Source: Bacillota bacterium (lineage in GTDB: Bacteria > Bacillota > UBA4882 > UBA10575). Taken from it: a stretch of 64,000 nucleotides of DNA. Positions 14,169 to 23,426 of this stretch are shown here, piece by piece. The notes beneath the pieces were generated by a model. That model was not told the DNA's origin. It was given only the letters and a program-made list of their open reading frames with translations, and ran no database searches. The stretch lies in assembly GCA_012837715.1 (NCBI GenBank), contig DUQR01000039.1:81923-145922 (forward strand). Direction: 5' to 3'. Positions within the stretch are counted from its first letter, which is position 1, and each line of letters starts with the position of its first letter. Position numbers and translations under genes: made by a program.

Positions 14169-16103
14169 ATGGTGAAAAGTGTGCTCAGAGGGGTCGGCGA
14201 GGAAAAACCAGGACCGGGAGTGGCCTGGAGGGATCGGTTTCCCCAGGAGGATCAGCTGCAACGACAAGTAACAGCCCTTTATACCCTCCTGGCTAATCTC
14301 TACGGGTCGGATAAACTGGTGATGAAAGCAGGGAAACTTGATGCTCTTAAACTGATGCGTTCCAAAGTCCTCACCGAACGGGTGTTAGCTTTGCAACGGT
14401 TAGTTTATGAGGATCCTACCTTGGACAAGGTGCCCCAGGAAGCTGAGTTATTAGCGGTTTTAAGTGAAATTGAAGATGAGATCGCCGATTTAATCGCCCG
14501 CAAAACTGTAGAAGAGAAGATTGAGCAGAAGATTGCCGAACGGATGCAGACCAGACACGAAGAGTATGTTAAAGACATCAAGCTGCAGGTCCTCAAAGAA
14601 GTGGCTGGTCCGGACAATCCTAATACGTTAAAAAAATACGCTGAGCTTGAAAAACTGGAGCAAGTTACGTTATCCCGTTCCGCTCTGGAGAAGCTGCGGC
14701 CTTCCTCGTTGGAGCAAGTGGTGGGCCAGGATCGGGCGATCCGGGTCCTCCTTTCCAAATTGGTCTCCCCTTACCCCCAGCATGTGATCGTTTATGGTCC
14801 GCCCGGGGTGGGGAAAACCACCGTAGCCCGTTTGGTTTTGGAAGAAGCCAAGAAGATCGGTTACACTCCCTTTACCCAAAACGCGCCCTTTATTGAAGTG
14901 GACGGGACCACTTTGCGTTGGGATCCGCGGGAAGTAACCAATCCTTTGTTGGGTTCGGTCCATGATCCCATCTATCAAGGGGCCCGCCGGGATTTGGCCG
15001 AGAGCGCCATCCCCGAACCCAAACCCGGGTTGGTCACGGATGCCCACGGCGGAATCCTTTTTATCGATGAAATCGGTGATATGGATCCGATTCTAATGAA
15101 CAAGTTGCTAAAGGTTTTAGAGGATAAAAGGGTTAAATTTGATTCGGCCTATTACGATCCGGATGACCCGGGTGTGCCCAAGTATATCAAAAAACTGTTT
15201 GAAGAGGGCGCCCCTGCCGATTTTATTCTCGTAGCCGCCACGACCAGAGATCCGGCAGAGATCAGTCCGGCCTTACGTTCCCGTTGCGCCGAAGTCTTTT
15301 TTGAACCATTGACGAAAAAGGCGGTAGAACAGATCGTCTGTGATGCCGCGCAGCGGCTGGATGCCCAGTTGGCGCCGGAGGTTCCGGGGTTGATCAGTGA
15401 TTACTCGATCGAAGGCCGTAAAGCGGTGGGAATGTTGGCCGATGCCTATGGCCTGGCCCTCTACGAACAATATACCTCCCGCCCGCAAGCGGCGGTGCGC
15501 ATCGGGAAGGAACATTTATTGGAAGTGATCCGCACCAGCCGTCTGATCCCCTTTACGAAAACAAAAAGCAAAGCCCAGGGGGAGATCGGGAAGATCTACG
15601 GGCTGGGAGTCCATGGTTTTGTCGGTTCGATTATTGAGATCGAAGCGGTAAGTTTTCCGGCGGAAAAAGGCAAAGGAAAACTCCGTTTCAACGAGACCGC
15701 CGGTTCGATGGCGAAAGACTCGGTTTTTAATGCCGCTTCGGTGGTCCGCCTTTTGACCGGTCTGGATCTGGCCGACTATGATCTCCATGTTAATGTGGTC
15801 GGCGGCGGAAAGATCGACGGACCATCAGCCGGGACAGCGATTACCTTAGCGATTATCAGTTGCCTGTTACAGCGGCCGATCCGCCAGGATATTGCGGTTA
15901 CCGGTGAAGTTTCCATCCAAGGCAAAGTGAAAGAGGTTGGTGGGATCTTCGAAAAAATTTATGGCGCGAAACAAGCCGGGATTAAGGAAGTCTTTATTCC
16001 GCAAGACAATGAGAACGAAATCCCCTCGGATTTAGCCGAGATCAAAGTTCATCCCGTGGCTACGGTTAAAGAACTGATGGATCAGGTTCTAATCACCCAT
16101 TAG
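14169..16103 (+). CDS. lonC: Lon-family ATP-dependent protease, LonC type
   Basis: A 644-residue protein with a charged coiled-coil N-region (about 30-170) in place of the classical Lon domain. A AAA+ module follows (Walker A YGPPGVGKTTVARL, Walker B GGILFIDEIGDM, arginine finger region SPALRSRCAE), then a Lon protease domain. The catalytic Ser is in GKIDGPSAGTAIT and the Lys in GGIFEKIYGAKQAG. The layout fits the LonC subfamily (TIGR02903 as I recall), found mainly in endospore-forming and related lineages. In canonical LonC the role is poorly defined, and some homologues degrade unfolded protein without ATP. The gene lies between rplI and dnaB, as in many clostridia. Confidence 0.88.
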   Translation: MVKSVLRGVGEEKPGPGVAWRDRFPQEDQLQRQVTALYTLLANLYGSDKLVMKAGKLDALKLMRSKVLTERVLALQRLVYEDPTLDKVPQEAELLAVLSEIEDEIADLIARKTVEEKIEQKIAERMQTRHEEYVKDIKLQVLKEVAGPDNPNTLKKYAELEKLEQVTLSRSALEKLRPSSLEQVVGQDRAIRVLLSKLVSPYPQHVIVYGPPGVGKTTVARLVLEEAKKIGYTPFTQNAPFIEVDGTTLRWDPREVTNPLLGSVHDPIYQGARRDLAESAIPEPKPGLVTDAHGGILFIDEIGDMDPILMNKLLKVLEDKRVKFDSAYYDPDDPGVPKYIKKLFEEGAPADFILVAATTRDPAEISPALRSRCAEVFFEPLTKKAVEQIVCDAAQRLDAQLAPEVPGLISDYSIEGRKAVGMLADAYGLALYEQYTSRPQAAVRIGKEHLLEVIRTSRLIPFTKTKSKAQGEIGKIYGLGVHGFVGSIIEIEAVSFPAEKGKGKLRFNETAGSMAKDSVFNAASVVRLLTGLDLADYDLHVNVVGGGKIDGPSAGTAITLAIISCLLQRPIRQDIAVTGEVSIQGKVKEVGGIFEKIYGAKQAGIKEVFIPQDNENEIPSDLAEIKVHPVATVKELMDQVLITH

Positions 16104-16133
16104 CGCATTGATTCGGAAGAACAGCTTACCCAG

Positions 16134-16157
16134 GCCGCAGTTTCCTGCGGCTTTTTT
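16134..16157 (+). terminator. Terminator between lonC and dnaB
   Basis: GCCGCAG-TTTC-CTGCGGC followed by six T residues. It lies 30 bp after the lonC stop. Confidence 0.9.
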
Positions 16158-16189
16158 AAAGAATACTTTAGCGCAAGGAGGGGCAGAAA

Positions 16190-17539
16190 GTGAGTGCTGA
16201 CCAAATTTTGGACCGCCTCCCTCCCCAGAATCTAGACGCGGAGCGTTCAACGCTCGGGGCGATGTTTTTAGAGAAAGAGTCTATTTTTCGGGCCATGGAG
16301 ATTTTGCGCCCCGGGGATTTCTATAAGGATGCCCACCGCCTTATTTACCAGACAGTGCTTGATCTGACGAACCGGGGGGAACCGGTGGATTTAGTCACGG
16401 TTACGGAAGAACTACGCCAGAAAAACCAGCTGGAGAAGATTGGTGGGATTACTTACCTGACGGAACTGGCCGGTTCGGTTCCCACCGCCGCCCACGTCGA
16501 ATTCTATGCCCGGATTGTGGAGGAGAAATCACTGCTCCGGCAGTTAATTCGGGCGGCGACGGAGATTGTGACCTTAGGTTACGACAGTCAAGATGAAGTG
16601 AACAACATTATTGACCAAGCGGAACACCTCATCTTCTCCATTGCCAACCGCCGTGCCGGACGGACGGTGGTTAACCTCAAGAATATTTTAATCGAAACTT
16701 TTGAACAGATTGAGAAATTATACGAATCCCGGGGCGCCGTCACCGGTGTGCCGACCGGGTTCAATGATTTGGACCGGTTGACGGCCGGGTTTCAACCTTC
16801 GGACCTTATTATTCTGGCGGCCCGCCCCAGCATGGGGAAGACAACTTTTGCTTTGAATATTGCCGAATACGCCGCGGTGAACCTGAAGTTACCGGTGGTT
16901 GTCTTTAGTTTGGAGATGTCCAAGGAACAGTTGGCGATGAAACTCCTTTGTTCCGAGGCGGGGGTTGATAACCAAAGGATCCGCACCGGGAATCTCCAAG
17001 AAGAAGACTGGCCCCGACTTTCCCATGCTTTAGGCCGCTTGAGCGAATCCGTGATGTTCATCGACGACTCCCCCAGCCTCTCGGTGCTGGATGTCCGGGC
17101 GAAAGCCCGCCGGATTAAAGCCGATTCCGGTTTAAGCCTGATTATCGTAGACTATCTCCAGCTGATGCAGGGGCCGAAACGGATCGAAAACCGCCAACAG
17201 GAAGTTTCCGAGATCTCCCGGGGTTTAAAAGCTTTAGCCCGGGAACTTTCGGTGCCGGTGATTGCCCTTTCCCAGTTGTCCCGGGCGGTGGAACAGAGAC
17301 AGAACAAACGCCCCACACTGTCCGATCTACGGGAATCCGGTTCACTGGAGCAAGACGCGGACCTGGTTTGTTTCTTGTACCGGGAGGATTATTATGAGCC
17401 GGAGACCGAAAAGAAGAATATTACCGAATTTATTATCGCCAAACACCGGAATGGCCCCCTGGGGACCGTTGAATTCCTCTTCCAAAAAGAGTATAGTAAA
17501 TTTTTGAGTTTAGAAAGATTCCGTAAACCCGAGAACTAA
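16190..17539 (+). CDS. dnaB: Replicative DNA helicase DnaB
   Basis: A 449-residue DnaB. The N-terminal domain opens with LPPQNLDAERSTLGAMFLE, and the RecA-like motor carries Walker A (ARPSMGKTTFALNIA), Walker B (LIIVDYLQLMQG) and SQLSRAVEQRQNKRPTLSDLRESGSLEQDAD. No intein is present. It unwinds DNA at the fork as a hexamer loaded by DnaC/DnaI-type proteins. It starts at GTG behind GGAGGGG. Its place after rplI is the usual one in Bacillota. Confidence 0.98.
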   Translation: MSADQILDRLPPQNLDAERSTLGAMFLEKESIFRAMEILRPGDFYKDAHRLIYQTVLDLTNRGEPVDLVTVTEELRQKNQLEKIGGITYLTELAGSVPTAAHVEFYARIVEEKSLLRQLIRAATEIVTLGYDSQDEVNNIIDQAEHLIFSIANRRAGRTVVNLKNILIETFEQIEKLYESRGAVTGVPTGFNDLDRLTAGFQPSDLIILAARPSMGKTTFALNIAEYAAVNLKLPVVVFSLEMSKEQLAMKLLCSEAGVDNQRIRTGNLQEEDWPRLSHALGRLSESVMFIDDSPSLSVLDVRAKARRIKADSGLSLIIVDYLQLMQGPKRIENRQQEVSEISRGLKALARELSVPVIALSQLSRAVEQRQNKRPTLSDLRESGSLEQDADLVCFLYREDYYEPETEKKNITEFIIAKHRNGPLGTVEFLFQKEYSKFLSLERFRKPEN

Positions 17540-17541
17540 AG

Positions 17542-17568
17542 AAGCTTTTTGCGCTGTAACCGATCAAA
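17542..17568 (+). repeat. Half copy of the dispersed repeat
   Basis: AAGCTTTTTGCGCTGTAACC matches the repeat core with one change. The following AAAGG, also part of the core, overlaps the ribosome binding site of the next gene (AAAGGAGG). No right arm is visible. Confidence 0.4.
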
Positions 17569-17582
17569 GGAGGCGTCCGGTT

Positions 17583-17906
17583 TTGAACCCTGCCGAAATT
17601 ATTATTATTGCCGACGGAGAAGCGACGGCTTGTTGTACGGAAGCACCGGATTTACACACGCAAATTAGATACTTGGCACAAGGGCTAAGCTTAGCCTATG
17701 GCGATCAATTGACCGTCGAGTTTCTTGATCTGCGCCAAGCTCCGGACCACCCCTTAGTCCGGCAAGTTCAAGCGGAAGGGCGAAGATTACCGCTCCTTAT
17801 TTTCAACCGGGAAGTCAAATTCGAGGGCGGGATTCCCCTGCTGGCGTTAAAGACCATGCTGGAACGGGCGGGCATCTTCCCTCGGAATGGAGGGGAAAGT
17901 CGATAA
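17583..17906 (+). CDS. Thioredoxin-fold small protein, possibly DUF1462/YuzD-like
   Basis: This 107-residue product starts at TTG behind AAAGGAGGCG. An N-terminal beta-strand (EIIIIADGE) is followed by a Cys pair (TACCTE), then helix, strand (LTVEFLDLR), and a loop RRLPLLIFNREVKFEGGIPL in which the Pro sits like the cis-Pro of thioredoxin folds. The two adjacent Cys are not a classical CxxC. The pattern resembles YuzD-type disulfide oxidoreductases, but the match is not strong. It follows dnaB by 43 bp. Confidence 0.5.
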   Translation: MNPAEIIIIADGEATACCTEAPDLHTQIRYLAQGLSLAYGDQLTVEFLDLRQAPDHPLVRQVQAEGRRLPLLIFNREVKFEGGIPLLALKTMLERAGIFPRNGGESR

Positions 17907-18003
17907 AATTTACCGGCACGGGTAAAATAAGCTTCAAGAAGGACCGGTTTTCGTCGGATCCAAGTTGGATCCAGCGTTTATTACATGAAGGAGGGGATGA
18001 GGG

Positions 18004-18561
18004 ATGAGAAGAAAAACCCCTTTCATCTGGATCGTACTTCTGCTGGGACTGGTCGTCCTTTTCTTGTTATTGATTTATCCGGGAGTTCTGCGGCGGAACG
18101 AGAACCCGTCCGAACCGGCCCCTGATTCTGCCGCTCGCCAACGGGAACACGAAGTGACCTTATTCTTTCCCAACCAGGAATATATCCAGACCGGGCGGGC
18201 CGATCTACCGATGTTAAAGGAGATTACCCGGAAGGTGGAAGCCAGTGACGAGGAGCTGATCGCAAAGGTCCTGGACGAGCTGAGGAAGCCTCCGGCGGAG
18301 GAAGGCTATACGACCGCGCTCCATGATGAACTAAAGGTGCTGGCCAGCCGGCGGGAGGACCGCCGGGCTTATGTTGATTTTTCCAGTCAAAACCTATATG
18401 GGGGTTCCCTCCAGGAAACTCTGCTGGTCCATCAGATTGTGCAGACCTTAACTGCCCTGCCCGGGATCGATGAGGTCCAATTCCTAGTGGACGGGGAGAA
18501 ACGGGAGAGTTTGATGGGGCATATCTCCACCGATGAACCCCTCAGCCCTAGCCAACTATAA
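18004..18561 (+). CDS. Membrane-anchored GerMN-domain protein
   Basis: A 185-residue protein with one N-terminal membrane helix (about 8-26), a Pro-rich linker, and a GerMN domain (about 50-170; EVTLFFPNQ…, KVLDELRKPP…, AYVDFSSQ…, LVHQIVQTLTALPGIDEVQFLVDG). GerMN domains occur in the spore germination and assembly protein GerM and in other envelope proteins. This copy has a single domain and no lipobox, so it is probably anchored by its signal sequence outside the membrane. The start ATG follows GGAGGGGATGAGGG. A terminator follows. Confidence 0.8.
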   Translation: MRRKTPFIWIVLLLGLVVLFLLLIYPGVLRRNENPSEPAPDSAARQREHEVTLFFPNQEYIQTGRADLPMLKEITRKVEASDEELIAKVLDELRKPPAEEGYTTALHDELKVLASRREDRRAYVDFSSQNLYGGSLQETLLVHQIVQTLTALPGIDEVQFLVDGEKRESLMGHISTDEPLSPSQL

Positions 18562-18581
18562 AGCCAGCCCCTGTTGCCAAG

Positions 18582-18613
18582 GCCTCTTTCCTAACGGGAG
18601 GAGGCTTTTTCTT
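18582..18613 (+). terminator. Terminator after the GerMN gene
   Basis: GCCTC…GAGGC with inner CC/GG pairing, followed by TTTTTCTTT. Confidence 0.75.
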
Positions 18614-18651
18614 TGTCCGGAAAAGCAATCTGTTCAAAGGGGAGATTTTCC

Positions 18652-18704
18652 GCTATAATTATAGGCAGTTACTATTAAGAGTTGCTCATAAGCAAGTATT
18701 ACTT
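18652..18704 (+). promoter_or_regulatory. fapR promoter region with candidate FapR-like palindrome
   Basis: A TATAAT box lies at 18652-18657 without a good -35. Downstream is the palindrome AAGTA-T-TACTT (18694-18704). It resembles the TAGTAC/GTACTA core of FapR sites only loosely, so autoregulation is a guess. Confidence 0.3.
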
Positions 18705-18755
18705 ATTGGCTCCGCCGCGTGTCTTTGCCTGATTTCAGAGAAAAGGGATGAGAAG

Positions 18756-19385
18756 ATGAGTGGAAAACGACTGAACAAACAAGCGCGCCACCAGACTTTG
18801 CTCCGCAAGTTAGAGGAGAATCCGCTCCTCACCGATGAACAACTGGCGAAAGAATTAGGCGTCAGTATTCAGACGATCCGCTTGGATCGGTTAGCTTTGG
18901 GTCTGCCCGAAATGAAAGAAAGGGCCAAAAGCATCGCTTCGCGCGCCTTGGGCGGGGAGAACCACCCGGCCAGTCTAGAAGTCGTCGGCGAGCTGCTTTA
19001 TTGTGAACCGGGGGTCGGTGGCCTCTCGCGCATGGTGGCCGAACCGGCCATGAGTCTGACCCGCTATAACGTCATCCGGGGCCATTACCTTTTTGCCCAG
19101 GCCAATTCCTTAGCCGTGGCCGTGGCGGATGCGCCCCATGCCCTAACCGGATCAGCCCGGGTCGATTTTTCCCGCCCGGTCCAAGCGGGACATGTTCTCC
19201 TGGCGCGGGCCCGGGTTCTCGAAAAAAGGGGGCGCCGTTTTATCGTGGAAGTCGTCACCCGCGTTGATGAGCATGAGGTGTTTAAAGGAAAATTCCTGAT
19301 TCTGGCCTTGGATGAGAAATATCTAACCGAAGAAAGTCTTAGCTTGGAAGGAAATGATACCGATAGGAGGGAAAAGAATGATTAA
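18756..19385 (+). CDS. fapR: Fatty-acid and phospholipid biosynthesis regulator FapR
   Basis: The 209-residue protein has an N-terminal DeoR-like helix-turn-helix (about 14-50; LTDEQLAKELGVSIQTIRLDRLALGLPEMKERAK) and a C-terminal hot-dog ligand domain (about 70-195; SLAVAVADAPHALTGSARVDFSRPVQAGHVLLARA). This arrangement is unique to FapR, which represses fatty-acid genes until malonyl-CoA binds the hot-dog domain. It overlaps the start of fabK by 8 bp, so repressor and a fatty-acid enzyme are translated together. It is well outside the plsX-fabD cluster where it is often found. Confidence 0.95.
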   Translation: MSGKRLNKQARHQTLLRKLEENPLLTDEQLAKELGVSIQTIRLDRLALGLPEMKERAKSIASRALGGENHPASLEVVGELLYCEPGVGGLSRMVAEPAMSLTRYNVIRGHYLFAQANSLAVAVADAPHALTGSARVDFSRPVQAGHVLLARARVLEKRGRRFIVEVVTRVDEHEVFKGKFLILALDEKYLTEESLSLEGNDTDRREKND

Positions 19386-20316
19386 GTCACGAATTACCAA
19401 GTTATTAGGGATAAAATACCCGGTGATCCAAGGAGGGATGGCTTGGCTCGCCACCGCCGAACTGGCCGCCGCGGTGGCGAACGGGGGTGGGCTCGGCTTG
19501 ATTGCGGCCGGGAGCGCTCCCGGAGACTGGGTACGGGAACAAGTAAGGAAAGCACGGAGCCTGACGAGCAAACCCTTCGGGGTGAACGTGATGTTGCTTT
19601 CTCCCTACGCCGATGAAGTAATGAAAGTGGTCATCGAGGAAAAGGTCCCGGTGGTGACCACCGGTGCGGGAAACCCGGGTAAATATATGGCGGCGTTAAA
19701 GGAGGCCGGAACCAAGGTGATTCCGGTGGTTAATTCGGTCTCCCTGGCGAAAAGGTTGGAGAAATCCGGTGTCGACGCGGTGATCGGGGAAGGAATGGAA
19801 GCCGGGGGCCATATCGGCACCGAGACGACCCTGGTCCTGATCCCGCAGTTGGCGGATGCGTTGCAAGTGCCGGTTATTGCGGCGGGGGGGATTGCCGATG
19901 GCCGGGGCATGGCCGCCGCCTTAATCTTGGGCGCGGAAGGGGTGCAAATCGGCACCCGGTTTATTTGCGCCGAAGAATGTGTTGTCGATGAAGCCTATAA
20001 AGCAATGGTCTTGAAGGCGACTGACCGGTCGACGGTGGTTACCGGCCAGCGGACAGGACATCCGGTCCGGGTGCTTAAAAATAAGTTTAGCCGGAAATTC
20101 TTGGCCGCCGAAGAGGAAGGTCTGGCTCCGAACGAGCTGGAAGCAATGGGGGCCGGCCGGTTGGCTGCCGCTTTCCACGGCGACGTGGAAGAAGGTTCGG
20201 TTATGGCGGGACAGGCGGCGGCTTTGGTCAACCAAATCACCCCGGCGGCAGCGATTATTGAAGAGATGATCGGCCAATGCCAAGCTTTGCTTGGTGACAG
20301 TTTCAGCGAAGGATAA
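19378..20316 (+). CDS. fabK: Enoyl-ACP reductase FabK (FMN-dependent)
   Basis: Start ATG at 19378 behind AGGAGGG. The 312-residue TIM-barrel flavoprotein shows the FabK/nitronate-monooxygenase pattern (KYPVIQGGMAWLATAELAAAVANGGGLGLI; GEGMEAGGHIG with the catalytic His; PVIAAGGIADGRGMAAALILGAEGVQIGTRF). FabK reduces enoyl-ACP in the last step of fatty-acid elongation and replaces triclosan-sensitive FabI. Overlap with fapR supports the FabK call over nitronate monooxygenase. Confidence 0.92.
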   Translation: MIKSRITKLLGIKYPVIQGGMAWLATAELAAAVANGGGLGLIAAGSAPGDWVREQVRKARSLTSKPFGVNVMLLSPYADEVMKVVIEEKVPVVTTGAGNPGKYMAALKEAGTKVIPVVNSVSLAKRLEKSGVDAVIGEGMEAGGHIGTETTLVLIPQLADALQVPVIAAGGIADGRGMAAALILGAEGVQIGTRFICAEECVVDEAYKAMVLKATDRSTVVTGQRTGHPVRVLKNKFSRKFLAAEEEGLAPNELEAMGAGRLAAAFHGDVEEGSVMAGQAAALVNQITPAAAIIEEMIGQCQALLGDSFSEG

Positions 20317-20332
20317 GGGGGAAGATGAAAAA

Positions 20333-20998
20333 GTGGGTAAAAGCGATCCAATTATTTATACTCTGGAACAAGCATTAGATAAAGGTAAGTGTCCGGTTTG
20401 CTGTTGTTTAGCGACGGCGACCACCCGGTCCTTGGCCAACTTGCTTTATGAATTTGTCAATGATCCGACGACCAGAGACCATCTGCGTGCTTCCGGCGGG
20501 TTTTGCCGGGAACATTCCTGGGCCCTCCAGCAGATGGGCGATCCTTTAGCCCACTCTATCATCTATGCTGACCTGATTGACGGCTTCTGCGTCAAACTTC
20601 AGGAAAACATGAAGGAATCCCGGAGCGGACCGGCTTTTCTTGCGGAGAAAGAAGAGCCCTGCCCGGTTTGTCTTGATGAAGCGGAAACCGAGAAACGTTA
20701 TCTTGATGGGTTGCTGAAGGCCATCCACACCAGCGCCTTTCAGGAAAAATATCGGAAGCTGGGTTTTTTATGCCGACCCCACTTTCAAGCGGTTTACAGT
20801 CAAACCCGGGACGGTAAAGTCCGTTCTTTCCTTACCGAGGTCCAGCTGGAAGAATTATCCCGGTTAAGTGCCGAGTTAAAGGAGTTTATCCGGAAATCCG
20901 ATTACCGTTATGCGGGAGAATTACCGGGGACTGAACGGGATGCGTGGATTCGCGCTGTCCGTTCCTGGGTTGGTCCCAACGATTTAAAGACAAACTAA
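20333..20998 (+). CDS. DUF6062-like Cys-rich protein
   Basis: The likely start is the GTG at 20333 behind AAGGGGGAAG. The 221-residue helical protein contains paired Cys motifs: KCPVCCCL near the N-terminus, GGFCREHSW, PCPVCLDEAETEKR and LGFLCRPHF. Two CPxC…CxxH sets could each bind a metal ion. The pattern fits the DUF6062 family of clostridia, whose function is unknown. It follows fabK by 16 bp and is probably in the same transcript. Confidence 0.65.
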   Translation: MGKSDPIIYTLEQALDKGKCPVCCCLATATTRSLANLLYEFVNDPTTRDHLRASGGFCREHSWALQQMGDPLAHSIIYADLIDGFCVKLQENMKESRSGPAFLAEKEEPCPVCLDEAETEKRYLDGLLKAIHTSAFQEKYRKLGFLCRPHFQAVYSQTRDGKVRSFLTEVQLEELSRLSAELKEFIRKSDYRYAGELPGTERDAWIRAVRSWVGPNDLKTN

Positions 20999-21009
20999 GA
21001 TCCAAAAAA

Positions 21010-21039
21010 ACGGCCTCGTTACACGAGGCCGTTTGGTTT
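21010..21039 (+). terminator. Terminator after the fapR-fabK-DUF6062 operon
   Basis: ACGGCCTCG-TTACA-CGAGGCCGT, a perfect 9-bp stem, is followed by TTGGTTTG. The A-run on the other side means it may also act for the convergent hppA gene. Confidence 0.8.
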
Positions 21040-21076
21040 GATCAGTTTCGGGCTAAAGAATGGTCCGAAACTTAAT

Positions 21077-21160
21077 TTGACAGCTTTTTGCGTTGTAACC
21101 AATAAAAAGGATTTTTATTGGAAACGTTAGTTCAAAGAATAACGCAAAAGGCCTTGACAA
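21077..21160 (+). repeat. Copy A of the dispersed palindromic repeat
   Basis: The outer arms TTGACAGCTTTTTGCGTT and AACGCAAAAGGCCTTGACAA are inverted. An inner perfect palindrome, CCAATAAAAA-GGA-TTTTTATTGG, lies between them. It sits between the terminator and the 3' end of hppA. It is the most symmetrical copy found. Confidence 0.65.
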
Positions 21161-21166
21161 CTCCGC

Positions 21167-23146
21167 TTAACGAATGAGCAGCGGCGCAATCGTCAGGGCA
21201 ACGATCTCCACCAGCTTAAAGAGGATATTCAAGCTGGGTCCGGCCGTATCTTTACAGGGATCCCCCACGGTGTCGCCAATGACTGCGGCGGCATGGGCCG
21301 GGGAATTTTTCCCACCAAAGTTACCGGCTTCGATATATTTTTTTGCGTTATCCCAGGCGCCACCGGAATTGGCCAGGAAGAGGGCCATCAACATTCCGGT
21401 TAAGAGGGAACCGCCCAGGACACCAGCGAGCGCTTCCTTACCTAAGGTAAAACCGATGACAACGGGAACAAGCAAAGCGATCACACTAGGCAAGATCATC
21501 TCTTTCAGCGCCACACGGGTAGAAATATCCACACACCGGGCATAATCGGGCTTGGCTTTACCTTCGCGCAGACCGGGAATCTCCCGCAATTGCCGGCGGA
21601 CTTCTTCAATCATAAAACCGGCGGCCCGGCCGACCGCGTCCAGGGCTTGGGCAGAGAAGAAGAAGGGTAAGACCCCGCCGATAAAGAGCCCGATGATGAC
21701 GTAGGGTGACAAGAGATCAATCTCAGTGAGCCGGGCGGCGCTGGCGTAAGCGGCAAAGAGGGAGAGCGCGGTGAGCGCGGCTGCGGAAATATCAAACCCT
21801 TTCGTGACCGCCGCCATCGAGTTACCGACAGAGTCGAGGGTATCGGTTACTTCCCGGACATCATCAGGAAGACCGGACATCTCCGCGATCCCGCCGGCGT
21901 TATCGGCCACCGGGCCGTAGGCGTCGACGGCAATGGTAATTCCGGAAATCGACAGCATCGAGACGGCGCTAAGGGCCAAACCAAAGAAGCCGCCAAACTT
22001 GTAGGAGATGAGGACGGCCGCAGCGGTAATCAGGATCGGCAAAACCGTCGATTTCATTCCGATCGCCATCCCGTCGATAATCGTGGTCGCCGCGCCGGTT
22101 TGGGCGGAAGCAGCCAGGAAGCGGACGGGCTTTTTCTCATCGGAGGTATAATACTCCGAAGCAAGACCAACCAATAAACCGGCGACCGGACCAACCATGA
22201 CCGCCCAGAAGAGAGAGAGGTCTTTCAAATAAAACTTGGTAAAGAAGAAACCACCTAGCACCGCTAAGGCGCAGGTCACATAGTTTCCGTTGTTAATCGC
22301 TTGGTACACATTGCTGTTTCTCCGCATTTTGATGAAATAGATGCCGAACACGGAAGCAAGAACCCCGATGGCGAAAAGAAGCACCGGACCGACAACGGCT
22401 TTTATACCATAACGGGCGGTTAACGTCGCGCCGATCGCCATGGCCGCCACCATCACTTCGGATTCGCTTTCGAAAAGATCGCCGCCCATACCGCAAACAT
22501 CACCGACGTTATCACCGACATTATCGGCGATGACCGCCGGGTTGCGCGGATCGTCTTCGGGGATTCCTTCCTCAATTTTACCGACCAGATCCGCACCGAC
22601 ATCGGCAGCTTTCGTATAGATACCGCCCCCAAAACGGGCAAACAAAGCAACCAAGGATGAACCCAAGCCATACCCGGTTAGGAGTTCAGGATCGGGAAAG
22701 ATTAAATACAAGAGCGTAATACCGATTAAGTTGAGACCGACAACGGTCAAACCCATAATTGCCCCGGCAGGAAAGGCAATTTGCAGGGCCTCGACGGCGC
22801 CTGTTCGCGCGGCTTGCGTGGTACGCACGTTAGCTAGCGTGGCGGCGTTCATCCCAATAAGCCCCGCCAACAGGGAAAGGAGCGCGCCGATTAAGAAAGT
22901 GACTACCGTCGGGAGGCCGAGCGTGAAATAAAGGATGGGGCTAGCGATAAGTAAAACCCAGGCGACACTGGTATATTCCCGGCGGATGAAGGCAAAAGCT
23001 CCGGTCCGGATGGCTTGATGGATCTCAAGCATCTTTCCGTCGCCGGGATCAGCCTTCTTGATACTACGGTAATAGGACCAGACAACCAATAAGGTGACAA
23101 TACCCACCAGGGGGACGACCCAAAACAAGTCAGACCAAAACGACAT
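21167..23146 (-). CDS. hppA: Membrane-bound ion-pumping pyrophosphatase
   Basis: A 659-residue integral membrane protein of about 16 helices. It has all the acidic pyrophosphate-binding motifs: [57 protein letters not shown], and a C-terminal [17 protein letters not shown]. It couples pyrophosphate hydrolysis to export of protons or sodium ions. At the cation-site motif [10 protein letters not shown] an Ala stands where K+-independent enzymes have Lys, which points to a K+-dependent enzyme. Proton versus sodium specificity cannot be called. The ATG follows GGAGGTGG. The gene is monocistronic, with a repeat copy behind it. Confidence 0.96.
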   Translation of the reverse strand: MSFWSDLFWVVPLVGIVTLLVVWSYYRSIKKADPGDGKMLEIHQAIRTGAFAFIRREYTSVAWVLLIASPILYFTLGLPTVVTFLIGALLSLLAGLIGMNAATLANVRTTQAARTGAVEALQIAFPAGAIMGLTVVGLNLIGITLLYLIFPDPELLTGYGLGSSLVALFARFGGGIYTKAADVGADLVGKIEEGIPEDDPRNPAVIADNVGDNVGDVCGMGGDLFESESEVMVAAMAIGATLTARYGIKAVVGPVLLFAIGVLASVFGIYFIKMRRNSNVYQAINNGNYVTCALAVLGGFFFTKFYLKDLSLFWAVMVGPVAGLLVGLASEYYTSDEKKPVRFLAASAQTGAATTIIDGMAIGMKSTVLPILITAAAVLISYKFGGFFGLALSAVSMLSISGITIAVDAYGPVADNAGGIAEMSGLPDDVREVTDTLDSVGNSMAAVTKGFDISAAALTALSLFAAYASAARLTEIDLLSPYVIIGLFIGGVLPFFFSAQALDAVGRAAGFMIEEVRRQLREIPGLREGKAKPDYARCVDISTRVALKEMILPSVIALLVPVVIGFTLGKEALAGVLGGSLLTGMLMALFLANSGGAWDNAKKYIEAGNFGGKNSPAHAAAVIGDTVGDPCKDTAGPSLNILFKLVEIVALTIAPLLIR

Positions 23147-23215
23147 TATTCCACCTCCAGAATTATTGCTGTACTGCTAAATAAGGCCATGGGTTCCAGG
23201 GTTAGTACATTCTTG

Positions 23216-23244
23216 ATAATAAGAGAAAATCCTACAAAAACCAA
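23216..23244 (-). promoter_or_regulatory. hppA promoter
   Basis: On the reverse strand TTGGTT, 17 bp, TATTAT, about 70 bp ahead of the hppA start. Confidence 0.55.
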
Positions 23245-23304
23245 GTTTCTAAAGGGTTAACATGAAAAGGGCCGGTTTAGGTATAGGATTGCCGAAAAGG
23301 ACAT

Positions 23305-23328
23305 AAAAAAGCCCCCGCATAATGGGGG
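23305..23328 (-). terminator. Terminator of the tRNA-Leu transcript
   Basis: On the reverse strand CCCCC-ATTATGC-GGGGG is followed by C and six T residues, just behind the tRNA 3' end. Confidence 0.85.
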
Positions 23329-23339
23329 ATAATTTTTTT

Positions 23340-23426
23340 TGGTGCCGAAGGCCGGACTCGAACCGGCACACTCTTGCGAGCGGTAGATTTTGAGTCTACT
23401 GCGTCTGCCAATTCCGCCACTTCGGC
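23340..23426 (-). tRNA. tRNA-Leu (anticodon CAA)
   Basis: The reverse strand folds into an 87-nt class II tRNA. The acceptor stem is GCCGAAG/CTTCGGC with an encoded CCA. The anticodon stem GTAGA/TCTAC has the loop CTCAAAA, giving anticodon CAA. There is an extra variable arm (CGCTCGCAAGAGTG) and the T-arm GGTTCGAGTCC. CAA with a long variable arm identifies leucine (TTG codons). Confidence 0.97.
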
